Shown: positions 12,500-23,883, counted from the first letter of the stretch. The stretch: 64,000 nucleotides of DNA from Macrobrachium rosenbergii (GCF_040412425.1 NC_089756.1:3145498-3209497); one strand, 5' to 3'. Numbers and translations are program-made. The notes: generated by a model not told the origin, from the sequence alone.

Positions 12500-13000
12500 A
12501 AGAGGAAAACATTTAGCTTTTGCACATTTGTTAACTGGTTATCCAACTATGACCAGACAAAGGATCACTACTGATGCACCTAGAGAGAAATTAGTGGTTA
12601 AAAGGGCTTATAAGATATATAGAATACCTCTATGTAAAATAATTAGACGAATACAGACTCAACAAAACTCTTTGCTGAAACGCATTCTAAAGAAAGACAG
12701 TACAGAGGAAAAGTATCAGTTATGTAGCACAAATTCTCAGCAAATCAGACTCTAACCAAGAAACTTACTTGAAGTCAGAAAGGGACTTAAGACTTAAAAC
12801 TGGAAAGAGCACTTGGACAGAATGTACAATAAATCCAGTTTTTGAGGGGAAGGAAGTTCTTACACTTACAGAAAGATCACAAGCAAATGGAGTACATCTT
12901 TCCCAGCTGACATGAAGTTAGACAAGGCAAAATAGCTTTGCAGGTTATTATAAATAACAGAGGAGGAAATAGGTCCAGCAGAAGTATACACTATCCCTAT
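12500..13000 (+). pseudogene. Protease-RT linker
   Basis: Frame 12528-12755 (TTDAPREKLVVKRAYKIYRI, later KRILKKDSTEE) matches the corresponding region of family B copy 2 (about 33505-33640 and 33029-33505). Role unknown beyond linking protease to reverse transcriptase. Confidence 0.55.
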
Positions 13001-13870
13001 CCAAGTTGTAGAGAATGAATTGTAGCATCAGTCAATAAAGAGAATGAAAATTCAACTTATGAAACAGAACTAGGAAGAGTAAAAATAAGGACTCTCTTGA
13101 AAGATATCAAAGAAGGATTTACTGGAGAGAAACTCATTTACCTACTGCGTGAGTATAAAGATATAGTTGACACAGAGGGAGACACATTTGGCAACACAGA
13201 TGAGATGACACGTAGGATTAATATTCCGCAAAATATCAAGTCAGTCTATATACCAGCCTATTGAGTAGCACATTCCCAGAAGGAGATTATCGAAAGAGAA
13301 GTTCAGAAAATGGAAAAGGGAGGAATAATAGAGCCATCAAAATCTCGGTGGTCTTTTCCACTTTTGCTAGTTCCAAAGAAAGACAATACTCACTAGTAGT
13401 GGTAGATTTCATAAAGTTGAACAAGATAACAGGAAAGGATCCTCATCCAATGCCGTCCATGAGAGCTCTTATCACATTCATTGGGTCCAAGAAATACTTT
13501 ACCACCATAGATCTGTTACCAGGATTTTTACAAATCCCTTTGGAAGAAGAAGAAAGTAAACTATTGACTGCCTTTTCCACTAGTAGTGGTAGATATTAGT
13601 GCGTAAGAATACCTTTTGGTCTAAAGTCAAGCCCAGTAACCTTTGTGAAATTAATGGATAAAATTCTAGGTGATTTATTAGGAAAAGATGTACATTGTTG
13701 TATTGATGATTTGATAGTAGCCACAGATACCATTGAAAAACATATAAAACTGGTTAGAGAAGCCGTAAAGAGATTGAGGAGAGCAAATCTAAAGTTGAAA
13801 TGAAAGAAATGGACTTTCCTTCGCAGGAAAATAGACTACCTGAGACACACACTAAGTGAAAAAGGTGTGG
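13000..13870 (+). pseudogene. Reverse transcriptase remnant
   Basis: Best frame 13261-13599 has the RT core: KKYFTTIDLLPGFLQIPLEE is the conserved D(L)..GF.QI block. After a TAG at ~13599 the frame continues with the FGLKSSP motif and then CIDDL at ~13700, the YxDD-type catalytic loop, read CIDD. Stops, at least one substitution of a conserved residue and frameshifts before 13261 inactivate it. Confidence 0.75.
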
Positions 13871-13889
13871 AAGTAAATGACTTGAAGAT

Positions 13890-14366
13890 GTGAAGTCTTT
13901 TTTGGGATTTAGCAGCTTTTACCGGAAATATAATCATAAAGAATTTTGCAACCATATCTGCTCCGCTAACTGATCTATTAAAGAAACACATACCATTCTT
14001 GTGGACAACAAAGTACCAGAAAGCATTTGATGAACTGAAGGAAATATTAACACACTCACCAAGGCTTAGTTTTCCAGACATTAATAAAGAATTCTTTTTA
14101 GCCACAGATGCAAGTTCTATTGGCATAGGAGCATGGTTACTGCAAAGACAAGATATAAATACCATACCATCGCTTATTACAGCAGAAAACTAAAAACCAC
14201 AGAAGAAAACTACTCAGTAACAGACAAAGAATCTCTAGTCATAATAGATGCTTTAAAGCACTTCAGATATATCATATTTGGTTGTAAGGTAACTGTCTTC
14301 GCTGATCATTCTGCTGCAGTAGAAATGCTCAAGAATACGAGCTTTTCCGGACGTAGAGCTCGTTGA
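13890..14366 (+). pseudogene. RNase H remnant
   Basis: Two overlapping frames (13999-14193 and 14133-14366) split by a frameshift. FFLATDASSIGIGA has the catalytic Asp block, SVTDKESLVIIDALKHFRY the Glu region, and FADHSAAVEML the third acidic block. This is the Gypsy-type RNase H that follows RT. Confidence 0.75.
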
Positions 14367-14369
14367 TAT

Positions 14370-14788
14370 ATGACTGCCCAAGATCATGACATGAAATTAA
14401 AATATGTTTCAGGGAAGACAAATAAGGTAGCAGTCGCACTATCACGGTATATCTCACAAGGTGATCGTATAAATATGATAAATCAAGAAGCAAAGTCAAG
14501 CGAGCATACAAGCAATGTTTTCACCATGCACTATACATGCAGAAGAGCTTTCCAAGTCAAACTTTGTAAGGGAACAAGAAAGTGATGAAGATTAAAGATC
14601 TACAATTTTGTGAAAAATGAAAGGGAATTTGATAATAAAAAACAAATCGAATTAAGTAAGAGAATTGGGTGTCCCTTTGATGAGATGAACATAATAGACG
14701 ATGTACTAATTTGGAAGTGTCAAGAACTTGACCCATTTAGATCATTTCAAGGCGTGACCTATGAAAAGTTAGTACCTAAGGGCCTAAG
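14370..14788 (+). pseudogene. RNase H-integrase connection remnant
   Basis: Frames 14370-14585 and 14610-14867 match the segment of family B copy 2 running from AQDHDM-type to IGCP-type landmarks (here MTAQDHDMKLKYVSGKTNKV, later RIGCPFDEMN and FRSFQGVTYEKLVPKG). It should lead into the integrase zinc finger but is cut at 14788 by the hAT-like insertion; beyond it sequence continues at 15152. Confidence 0.65.
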
Positions 14789-15151
14789 TCAACAGAGGTG
14801 GGGAACCTTTTTGTGCGTGAAGGTCACATTGAAATTCATCGTCCCTCATAGAGGCCTCATTCAATAGGTGGCTGGTTTTTAGTTATTTTAAACCTTTTGT
14901 AAATATTACATTATCTAATAGAAAGACAGGAGTAAAACACTTAACATGACAAATGGTTTATTTACCTTTTACACAAATCAGTGACGTCTTTGAGATTGCT
15001 TCTTTTGAGACAGCATTTTGATAACGGGCTCTAACATAGTGGTTTTAAATTTTAATTGGTTCAAGAGTTTTATAATAACTAAGATTTACCTCTGAAAGCT
15101 GCAGAAGGCCGGATTTGATGGCCCAGAAGGCCCCACAGGTTCCCCGCGCCT
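14789..15151. mobile_element. hAT-like MITE inserted in Gypsy integrase
   Basis: A 363-bp insert flanked by the 8-bp direct repeat ggcctaag (14781-14788 and 15152-15159). Ends are inverted: cagaggtggggaacct at 14793-14808 against aggcgcggggaacct read from the right end. An 8-bp duplication with a CAGNGGT-type terminus is the hAT signature. The insert has no transposase. Family B copy 2 has uninterrupted coding sequence at the same place, which supports the boundaries. Confidence 0.75.
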
Positions 15152-15195
15152 GGCCTAAGAATGAAGTTATTGAATTAATGCATGATGATCCCAGG
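15152..15195 (+). pseudogene. Integrase zinc-finger start (stub)
   Basis: After the MITE the Gypsy frame resumes as [12 protein letters not shown], matching the same stretch in family B copy 2, then dissolves within about 20 bases before a TA microsatellite. The domain would hold the first His of the HHCC finger. Confidence 0.6.
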
Positions 15196-15214
15196 TGGAA
15201 CCTTTGATATTCAC

Positions 15215-15365
<151 letters not shown>

Positions 15366-15607
15366 TTTCTGACTCACATCAGGATTAAACCCAGGTCTTT
15401 CAGTTGAAAGGCAAGGGCGATGCCCACTAGGCCATACAAGTCAAAAAGAAGTTAGAACCTGGTATGCTAGCAGTTAGCTTGCCCAGGTAATTCCTTGTGT
15501 GTAGTGGCGCTCAGGTTCCAACTTCTTTTTGACTTGTATGGCCTAGTGGGCAGCGCCCTTGCCTTTCAATTGAAAGACCTAGGTTCGATCCTGATGTGAG
15601 TCAGAAA
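15366..15607. repeat. tRNA-like palindrome (inverted SINE heads)
   Basis: Two 96-bp arms (15366-15461 and 15512-15607) are near-perfect inverted copies around a 50-nt spacer. The right arm on the plus strand has a perfect A box (TGGCCTAGTGGG) and B box (GGTTCGATCC) at tRNA spacing; the left arm has the same on the minus strand with a weaker B box. Each arm includes the self-complementary CTTTCAATTGAAAG (or one-base variant). It is either a head-to-head pair of one tRNA-derived SINE or a fold-back element built on one. Convergent/divergent pol III transcription would yield double-stranded RNA. Confidence 0.75.
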
Positions 15608-15639
15608 TTTATCTCTGTTCCACACGTGATTGTGTTGAT

Positions 15640-16278
<639 letters not shown>

Positions 16279-16342
<64 letters not shown>

Positions 16343-16435
16343 CTAGACATCACGATCGCTATACATTACCTAGATTTTTGTCGTATCTGGAGGCTATTAT
16401 TTGTGTTTACGTGGGCTTGTTCGTATGTGTGTGTG

Positions 16436-16498
<63 letters not shown>

Positions 16499-16540
16499 TA
16501 TCTGGAGAATATTATTCATGTTTATGTGGGTTTTTGTGTG

Positions 16541-16592
<52 letters not shown>
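16279..16592. repeat. Triple (GA)n block with duplicated spacers
   Basis: GA runs at ~16279-16340, ~16440-16496 and ~16543-16592. The spacers repeat: atctggaggctattatttgt and then gtttacgtgggc before run 2 correspond to atctggagaatattattcat and gtttatgtgggt before run 3, so a ~110-bp unit that includes the GA tract was duplicated. Confidence 0.85.
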
Positions 16593-16594
<2 letters not shown>

Positions 16595-16923
16595 TACCAT
16601 CGTGATCGGACTTTGGCAAAGAGAGGAAAATTTTTTTTGCTGTCAGTTGGGTCGAAGATGGGAGCCTGAGTGCATTCTTCATTTTCTTGGTGTTGCACCT
16701 GCGTTAGGTGAATGATCGTGCCCCACGGGAGATACCAGTGCCCGCTACATCATCTCGTTGCACCTGCCTTTGCCGGTAACTGTCCCCCTCCCCTCCTCTA
16801 TGCGTCTGAAACGACGACTCCGACTCCCTCGGTCTAGGCGCCGAAGCGATTCTAGTACCATCGGCGAAGGTATTCCAATATTTCTTCATTTAAACTGACA
16901 TGCTTTATTCATGTACATATACA
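16593..16923. other. No gene recognised
   Basis: GC-richer than its surroundings; no motif or repeat identified. Confidence 0.4.
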
Positions 16924-16991
16924 TCCTCTTAGTTTAGTGGTTAGGATACTTTCCTCACCACCGAGGGATCCCGGATTCGATCCCAGAGGGA
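16924..16991 (+). tRNA. tRNA-Glu/Asp-like pseudo-tRNA
   Basis: 68 nt. Acceptor-like ends TCCTCTT/AGAGGGA pair imperfectly (one C-A mismatch, two G-U). The D arm TAGTTTAGTGGTTAGGATA and T arm CGGATTCGATCC are canonical with A and B boxes in place. The anticodon arm, around CTTTCCTCACCACCGAGG, looks like tRNA-Glu(CTC) with a base lost, so the loop is irregular. Probably a tRNA pseudogene or a SINE head; a working tRNA is less likely. Confidence 0.5.
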
Positions 16992-17622
16992 TTAAACGTT
17001 TTTGAAATGTTACGTTAATGCAAAGTGCTGCTGTGTTACGAAAACATTGTCCTAAATTTCCCGGAATTCAAGCAAGCGCTTGAGTAGTCAGTTCGCAGTA
17101 CATGGATGTAATTCATGCAATTTTCCATTGTTTATTATTACTTCTTGCCAAAATATGCGAAAAAAACACTCTTGAAGTCGCCACCAGCTGTCTTTGATTC
17201 AGATTAGCACATACAGGCGGATAAAGCGAGTGTATTGGCTAAATGTTTGCTAGAGAACTTCGACTTGTAACACTTCTCAGAACTGTGACTGGCGAAAACA
17301 AGAGAGTTTCGACAAGGAAGACAGTGGAAGACAGTGGAAGACAGTGGAAATGAAATGATTCTTGAGGAGGAAAAAAAAAAAAAAAGGGGAGAAACAGCAA
17401 AACTCAAATAAAGCTACGGAAAGATTCGGCATGACCTATGCAGAAGAAGAAGGAGAAGAAGAAGTAGGAGGAGAAGAAACAAAGTGATACACGCTACCCT
17501 GTCCATTTCAAAGCGAATCGTCCCAAACTCCCATTAACGATTGGGCAAGAGGGAAAGCCTGGTTTTAATAGCTCATCGATATGATCTAGCACGGGTCACC
17601 TTTTGCTCCTCACATCAGCGGC

Positions 17623-17683
<61 letters not shown>

Positions 17684-18220
17684 CCGAAAGGATGAAAAAG
17701 GGAAATCTTATTGCCTCTCATGGTTTGTATCGCATTGTTTCCCGAGCACATGATGTCGTTTACTTCGCATCTGGATGATCTGGTCGATGCTGTTGTATCG
17801 CGGGAGATACATATGCTCTCTCTCTCTCTCTTCCTTTTGACGTGATACATGCCATAATTCATAAACTTCCACTCCCTAAAATCCTCTTCTTAAAGACTTG
17901 CACAGAATTCTCTCTCTCCTTATCTCTCCGCTCCCTCTACCTCCTATTCTCCCCCTTTTCTCTCCTTCTTCCTCCCCGACTTCCCCCTCCTCCTAGCCCA
18001 CCCCCAACAAAACCAAACTGCCCCAACACCTCCTTCCCACCTCCGGCCGGGCGTTCTTAGGCCATATGTGGACCAGGTTAGCTGCTAAACAAAACTTGTG
18101 CTTCATCTGCATATTCATCCGTGGTCTTTATCGCCCCCCGAGACATTTACTGGTGAATTAAAACCTTTGGAATGATGTAATAGTTTATTTGGGTACCAGC
18201 TGTTGGAGTCAGTTTGGCTG
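16992..18220. other. No gene; purine/pyrimidine-rich low-complexity DNA
   Basis: Holds a poly-A run (~17370), an AGAAG-rich stretch (~17440-17480), (GA)n at ~17627-17681, a short CT run (~17818-17831) and a C/T-rich block (~17905-18055). gaagacagtg is repeated four times near 17320-17346. Frames here are low-complexity artefacts. Confidence 0.6.
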
Positions 18221-18407
18221 CGGTGTGTGTGTGTGTGTGTGTGTGTGTAGGAGGGAGTCCCCCAACCATGGCCGAGTAGTACCAGCTGAATGTGGACACA
18301 TACGAGGGAACAAGGTCTCCTTATAGACTATAGCGGTGAGTCTGTATTTGGTAGGGCCAGCCTTACCTGCCAATCTCCTCCTCTCGTGACTAAAGACGAA
18401 ACACCCA

Positions 18408-18450
<43 letters not shown>
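18221..18450. repeat. (GT)n and (GA)n microsatellites
   Basis: GT run at ~18222-18249 and GA run at ~18413-18451, with unique sequence between. Confidence 0.9.
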
Positions 18451-18453
<3 letters not shown>

Positions 18454-18764
18454 TCCCAGGTGTCGGGAATTCTTCTCCTTAACGTCTTTTATTAGTTGGT
18501 TGCTAACCTATGCAAGTTTGGCTAGAAGAAGTTTAGCGTTGACCCCGACAAAGGACTTCTTCTTTCTTTTCTTCTTCTTCTTTCTCTTCTTCTTTTGGCT
18601 GCTTTATAAAATAAGGTGACTTTGACACACCTAGGTGGCCCCTGACTTTCGATTAGCTGGTATTATTATCTACCTACTCTGGGGTAATACGACGAACACT
18701 TCCATAATTATGTATGGCTTGGAATATTACCTAGATTTGTTTGTATTGTCTGTAATATATGCCT

Positions 18765-18863
18765 CTCTCTCTCTCTCTCTACTCATCAAGGCTCGAAGGA
18801 ACAGCAGTCCTACCTTTAGATCCTTGTACTTGATTTTCCTTATTTTCTGGACCTCTCTGTTAA

Positions 18864-18941
<78 letters not shown>

Positions 18942-19040
18942 CTTTTTTCACTCATCAAGGCTCGAAGGAATAATAGTTCCACCTTTAGATTCTTGTACTT
19001 CTTGTCTTTTATTTTCTGGACCTCTCTGTCTTGCTGTCCA
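18765..19040. repeat. Tandem duplication with CT tracts
   Basis: Blocks ~18781-18867 and ~18950-19034 repeat actcatcaaggctcgaagga, then acctttaga, cttgtact and tattttctggacctctctgt. Each copy is preceded by a CT tract (short before copy 1, about 35 units before copy 2). Confidence 0.85.
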
Positions 19041-19996
19041 ACCACTCCAACTCCCTCTATTCACTATCTTTAGCTCTGAATAGACGGAAGTGCCCCAAAC
19101 CTTGGCGTAGCAGCCTAAATTTCATCAGAATCACAAAGTATAGGCCGAAGGAACATTTGATGCCTTTTACAAAATATCTGTGCCTGCGTTTGTATTCTTA
19201 AGGACGCGTTCTTCTTCACCGGAAACCTATTTGGACGGTTGCTGTGAGTCAATACCTTGCTGTGGGATATTAGCTGAGCAAGAGCTGTGCAGGCAAGGGG
19301 ACAGTCCAATCCAGCAACTACGACAGAGGGGTGCTGAACTAGGGCGTTGCTCCGGTTGCTGTTGCTGCTCTGCTTATATGGATTTAGTAAACTAGGGGTA
19401 GGGAAGATAACGTCTGAACTAGGCACTTCATATCAAATGTTAAGTCATCGTGTTCTCCAGTTACATCTCCATAAATCTGATGAGAGCTCTGAACTCTCTT
19501 GACTACTTATGACACGTTGGGAATTGCTACCCTCTAAATTTATTGGAAGTCAGCCTGAGCTGGAAAACGGTCATAGAGCTTGCAACTTCATTCTAAACTT
19601 TCTGAAAATGGGAAGGGGCTTGGCCTCCTGCCATAAATTTTGCCGTCAAGTCTCGGGCAAGTTCTTCTCAGAATCAAGCTACATCATCCATTAAATATTT
19701 CTTTCTGTGCGTGATATTACTACTGCTACTGCTACTACTACTACTACTACTACTACTACTGGCAGTATATCAGTAACTTTGAAAATGCAATATATCAGGC
19801 ACATTTAACGAATCAGCGAAAACACGACCCCAGGAAGAAGGGACGTCTCTTCACAAGGTAACTTTTGCTTGCTTGCAGTGCAGTTGAAAATAGCTTCTGC
19901 AATGACTGTAGGAACATGACAGTCCCAGTTGACTGGTCAAGTCAATAAAGGTACTACTCAAATGATTTGTTTTCATAAAGAATCAGCCATTGCTTA
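19041..19996. other. No gene; (CTA)n at 19717-19758
   Basis: Short open frames on both strands (for example 19115-19426 minus) have no recognisable motifs. One CTA trinucleotide run. Confidence 0.5.
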
Positions 19997-20287
19997 TCCC
20001 GTAGGGGGATAGTGCACTGTAGGCATTACTTAAGGTTCGTTGCAGCGTCCCTTCGGCCCCTTGCTGCAACTCCCTCCATTCCTTTGACTGTACCTCCGTT
20101 CAAATGATTTTTCTTCCATCTTACTTTCCCCAATCCTCTCCTAACAGTTATTTGTTTCATAGTTCAACTGCGAGGTTTTCCTCCTGTTACACCTTTCAAA
20201 CCTTATTGTCGATTTCCGTTTCAGCGCTGAATGTCCTCATAGGTCCTAGCGCTTGGCATTTGGCCTAAATTCTATATTCTGTTCGGT
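19997..20287 (+). mobile_element. SINE-like repeat family C, copy 1 (complete)
   Basis: Flanked by a perfect 14-bp direct repeat, tcagccattgctta (19983-19996 and 20288-20301). Landmarks in order: gtgcactgtaggcattactt, gcagcgtcccttcggcccc, tgactgtacctccgttca, gaggttttcctcctgtta, tttcagcgctgaatg, ggcctaaattctata. The duplication of variable, non-fixed target sequence and the tapering A/T-rich 3' end indicate LINE-mediated insertion. No clear tRNA head was found. Confidence 0.85.
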
Positions 20288-20381
20288 TCAGCCATTGCTT
20301 AGGTTAACACTGTCAGTTGAGTTTAGCCTCGGTCAAGATTTTACCATGTCAGTGAGAAATTCCTTTTATCCCTTTTCCTTA

Positions 20382-20382
<1 letters not shown>

Positions 20383-20464
<82 letters not shown>

Positions 20465-20604
20465 GGGAAGAGACCTTCTCTAAGGGCAGTAACACTGAAA
20501 ATAATGGCTGCTTCTAACGGCATTCAATTTATACAGAGCCTTCTCTAAGAAGAATAGTGAAGACTATATATAAATTAAATGCCGTAGAAACAGCCATTAG
20601 TTTC

Positions 20605-20686
<82 letters not shown>

Positions 20687-20907
20687 TCCTTTTTCAACTC
20701 AGAGCCATCGACAGTACATAAGACAAGGGAGTTAAAATACAGTACATAAAGCTTAGTTGCACGAGATAAAAAGTTATAATAACCCAAACAATTGCTAACA
20801 ATAATAATGATGATAATAAAAATAGTAATATCCTTTTTTCAACTCAGAGACGTGTACATAGGTAGACAAGGTAGATACAATACATTGCACAAAGTGATAT
20901 CCAAACA

Positions 20908-20979
<72 letters not shown>
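20383..20979. repeat. Three (AAT)n arrays with repeated flanks
   Basis: Arrays at ~20383-20463, ~20606-20685 and ~20911-20979. The segments after arrays 1-2 and before array 3 share atatcctttttcaactcaga, then agtacat/gtacat and ccaaacaatt (20686-20795 against 20826-20911), and ccttctctaag occurs twice near 20472 and 20540. Local duplication with the microsatellite is the simplest reading. Confidence 0.85.
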
Positions 20980-21344
20980 GTTTCCATGTTATAGTCATCG
21001 AGTCTACCTGTTATGTTCGGAAAATATATTCTAAAATAGCGGTATGGTCCCAGGCTCACGTATGCAGCAGGTCTTTGATTTGTTCCCCCCATTTTACCGC
21101 CCATCTTTCCACCAAACTGTATATGGGTACCAGCCTCTTCTTGGGTCAAGAACAAGGGTGTGAAGGCTAGCAAACTCACCCCTAGCGCTTGCTGTTAATG
21201 GGTGGAAAATTACTCAATGAATTCTTATGTTTAGGGGATGAAATCAATTCGGCAAGGTTACTAACTTATGGATTTAATTGTTTTCATATTTTTCTTTCTA
21301 TTTAAAAAAAATTTTAAAGTATAGCTTATGGACCAAAGAAGCAA
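20980..21344. other. No gene recognised
   Basis: Unique-looking sequence between an AAT array and a SINE-like repeat; nothing recognised. Confidence 0.4.
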
Positions 21345-21665
21345 CTCTCTCCTATAGGGGAGTAGTGCCGTTAGTGTGCCTCACGCGGTGCACTGTAGGC
21401 ATTGCTTAAGGTTCTTTGCAGCGTCCCTTCGGCTCATAACTGCAAATTGCTTTGGTTCCTTTTACTGTAATTCCAATCAAGTTATCTTTCTTCCTTCTTA
21501 CTTTCTACCCTCTCCTAGCAATTGCAGCTCACTGCAACTGCTTTGAGGTTTTCCTCCCTCCTCTTCTCGTCCACCTTTCAAACCATTGGAATCTCAATTT
21601 CCGTTTCAGCGCTGATTGATCTCATAAGTCCCAGCGCTTAGCTTTTGGCCTAAATTTTATATTAT
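21345..21665 (+). mobile_element. SINE-like repeat family C, copy 2
   Basis: Same landmarks as copy 1 (gtgcactgtaggcattgctt, gcagcgtcccttcggctc, tttcagcgctgattgatctc, ggcctaaattttata), diverged. It has the longer 5' end cctcacgcggtgcactg missing from copy 1. The tail runs into (ATT)n. No target duplication noticed. Confidence 0.8.
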
Positions 21666-21984
21666 TATTATTATTATTCAGAAGATGAAACTTATTCATA
21701 TGGAACAAGACCACCAAGGGACCACTGACTTCGAATTCAAGCTTCCAAAGAATATTATTGAGGTGTTGATTAGGAAGAAGTAAGAGGAGGTAAAGGGAAA
21801 TACAGAAAGAAGAGATCTCACTTATTAAAAAAAAAATGGATTAATAAATTACTAAATAGATAAATACATATTGCAATGCAAGGAGAATAGTATTAGGGTA
21901 GTAATGCATTGCATCTTCGCTTGAACTTCTGAAGTTGCAATTGCACGACATCCTCAGTAAGGAGACTGACAGTTCCACAGTCCA

Positions 21985-22110
21985 GTAATATTCTATTCTG
22001 TTCTCTTCTCTGCGGGCAACCCGACACTACTGAAAGAAAATATTGAGAAAAGTTTTGACATCTTAGAATGCTATTTACTCACGACGGTATATGCATATTT
22101 TACACCCCAT
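21985..22110 (+). repeat. Dispersed repeat shared with 27340-27460
   Basis: tattctattctgttctcttctc, cgggcaa, ctactgaaagaaa.tattgag, gctattta/ttcact and cacgacgg occur in the same order at 27340-27435. At 27340 it directly follows family C copy 4, so it may be a frequent 3' extension of that family. Confidence 0.6.
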
Positions 22111-22582
22111 TCCATTTCTCGAGAAAGACAGACATTTCGACTACAAAGAGCGGCAGTTTGTAATGCCGGGCCAAGCGACTGAACCCAACGGAGAAATTCA
22201 AATGTATTCTATCGAAATCCATTCGTAGAATTCCTAATGACAGAACATTTATCACTAATCTCGACTTAAGCGAAGGCTTTTGCAACTGCATGCATAAAAG
22301 AGGACTCTCCTGTTTATAAGGGGAGTGGGATTGGGGGCGACAGGGGGCCGCCCCGGGACTATCTAATTTGTTGAATAAATTTGCTAGCACAAATAACACG
22401 GCAGGAACATGATGGATTACACACAAACACCAAAATAGTTGTACTTGGCGAGGTGCTACGTTACCGGCACATGCAATCTGTATTCCAGTTTGGGATGATT
22501 TACGTCGGATAATGCGCGCCTTCAGGAATGTGCACGCCTGCGCGCGCGAACGCTGGAATCGCTCCGTCTCTCGTTCGGTCAT
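22100..22582 (-). CDS. Unrecognised 160-codon open frame
   Basis: Arg-rich N-terminus, several His/Cys, no domain I recognise and no codon-bias evidence. It overlaps the 3' end of a dispersed repeat and a (GA)n tract lies immediately upstream (22589-22640). The segment is less A/T-rich than its surroundings, which alone lengthens chance frames. I treat it as probably non-coding. Confidence 0.12.
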   Translation of the reverse strand: MTERETERFQRSRAQACTFLKARIIRRKSSQTGIQIACAGNVAPRQVQLFWCLCVIHHVPAVLFVLANLFNKLDSPGAAPCRPQSHSPYKQESPLLCMQLQKPSLKSRLVINVLSLGILRMDFDRIHLNFSVGFSRLARHYKLPLFVVEMSVFLEKWNGV

Positions 22583-22585
22583 GTT

Positions 22586-22640
<55 letters not shown>

Positions 22641-22689
22641 TGTTTTTGATTATAATGAGACCCTTTCTCTTGATCGCAAAGTTCGGGGG

Positions 22690-23395
22690 AAATGAAAATA
22701 TTGGGGATTTTTGGGCTCCTTGTTTATTTTAAAGAAAAAAATCTTATTTTGGTCCCTAGGGTTGTTTTTTTGGGGTGAAACTCTTTTTGGCTCCTAATTT
22801 TTATCATTATTTTTGAGGGAAAGCTTTATTGGCCACTAGTTTTGTATATTTTTGGAGGGGGAGAACTTTTTTGGCCCGTAGTTTTTTCATTTTTTTGAGG
22901 GAAACGTTTCTTGGCTCCGAGTTTTTTTTTTTTTTTTGAGGGAAAAATTTTTTGACTCCTAATTTTTTATATTTCGTGAGGGAGAACTTTTTTCACTCTT
23001 AGTTTTTCATTTTTTGAGGGAAAACTTTTTTGGCTCCTAGTTTTTTATATTTCCTGAGGGAGAAATTTTTTCTCTAGTTTTTAATTTTTTCAGGGAAAAT
23101 TTATTTGGCTCCTAGTTTTGTATATTTTTTGTGGGAGAACTTTTTGTGGCTGTTAGTTTTTTAATTTTTTTTAGGGAAAACATTTTTGGCTCCTAGTTTT
23201 TTGTTTCCTGAGGAGAAATTTTTTTTGCTCAGTTTTTCTCTTTTTTGAGGAAACCTTTTTTGGTTCCTAGTTTTTTCTTTTTTTGAGGAAACCTATTTTT
23301 GGCTCCTGTTTTTCTTTGAGGGACAAATTTTTTCTCACAGTGTTTTCATTTCATTTCTAGGGTAAAAAATTTTGTTGGTTCCTAGATTTTAATTT
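22690..23395. repeat. T-rich ~40-bp minisatellite
   Basis: About sixteen degenerate units spaced roughly 40 bp, each with ggctcctag (or variant), then T-run, then gagggaaaac/gagggagaac, T-run. Examples at 22786, 22873, 22913, 22954, 22994, 23032. No open frame. Strand asymmetry is extreme: the plus strand is almost all T and G. Confidence 0.85.
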
Positions 23396-23796
23396 ATTTG
23401 ACGGGAAAATTAGGTTATAAAGATGAAGTTTGGGATAATATAGGTAATTTGGCTGTTTTTATTTTTGCTAGATTGTCATTCTGCCCGATGGCAAGTTGTG
23501 AAGAGCAGAAGATACGGGAGTGTTTGCTTTTCAAGATGAGATTAGGCTACAGCAAAAAACCTTCTTACCCGTTAAAGAACAGTTTGGGAAAATGAAGATA
23601 TTGCTGTTGTTTGAGTGTGTGTTCGTGTGCTTGCTGCTTTTGCTTTCACATCACCGTGGACAGAGGTTGTCCCAAATTCTCTGTTGTACTCTTAGTTTTC
23701 CTTTCTTAGGCTCTCTTGTACTACAGTACATGCTTTCGTGCAAAGAAAAACAAAAAAGTATTTTGTCACTTTTCTCGCCTGTGCCTTCATCAGAGA

Positions 23797-23800
<4 letters not shown>
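23396..23800. other. No gene recognised
   Basis: Open frames near 23398-23650 are short and continue into the TA tract; no motif seen. Confidence 0.4.

Positions 23801-23883
<83 letters not shown>

Larger units (their letters stand above)
10557..15195 (+). mobile_element. Decayed Gypsy element, family B copy 1
   Basis: Remnants in canonical order: Gag (from ~10557), zinc knuckles (~11414-11530), protease (~11700-12420, duplicated), pre-RT linker (~12500-13000), reverse transcriptase (~13000-13870), RNase H (~13890-14370) and the start of integrase (~14380-14788, resuming 15152-15195). The family is the same as the minus-strand copy at 28555-36403: the linkers, RNase H and integrase N-termini are recognisably alike. 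Dozens of stops and shifts make it a fossil. No LTRs are visible; the 3' end is lost at a TA microsatellite. Confidence 0.85.

Noticed and set aside
16924..16991. Functional tRNA gene
   Set aside because: Only 68 nt, mismatched acceptor stem and irregular anticodon loop; kept as a pseudo-tRNA.
20253..20483. Poly-Asn protein resembling a prion-like domain
   Set aside because: Translation of (AAT)n; upstream part is the SINE-like repeat.
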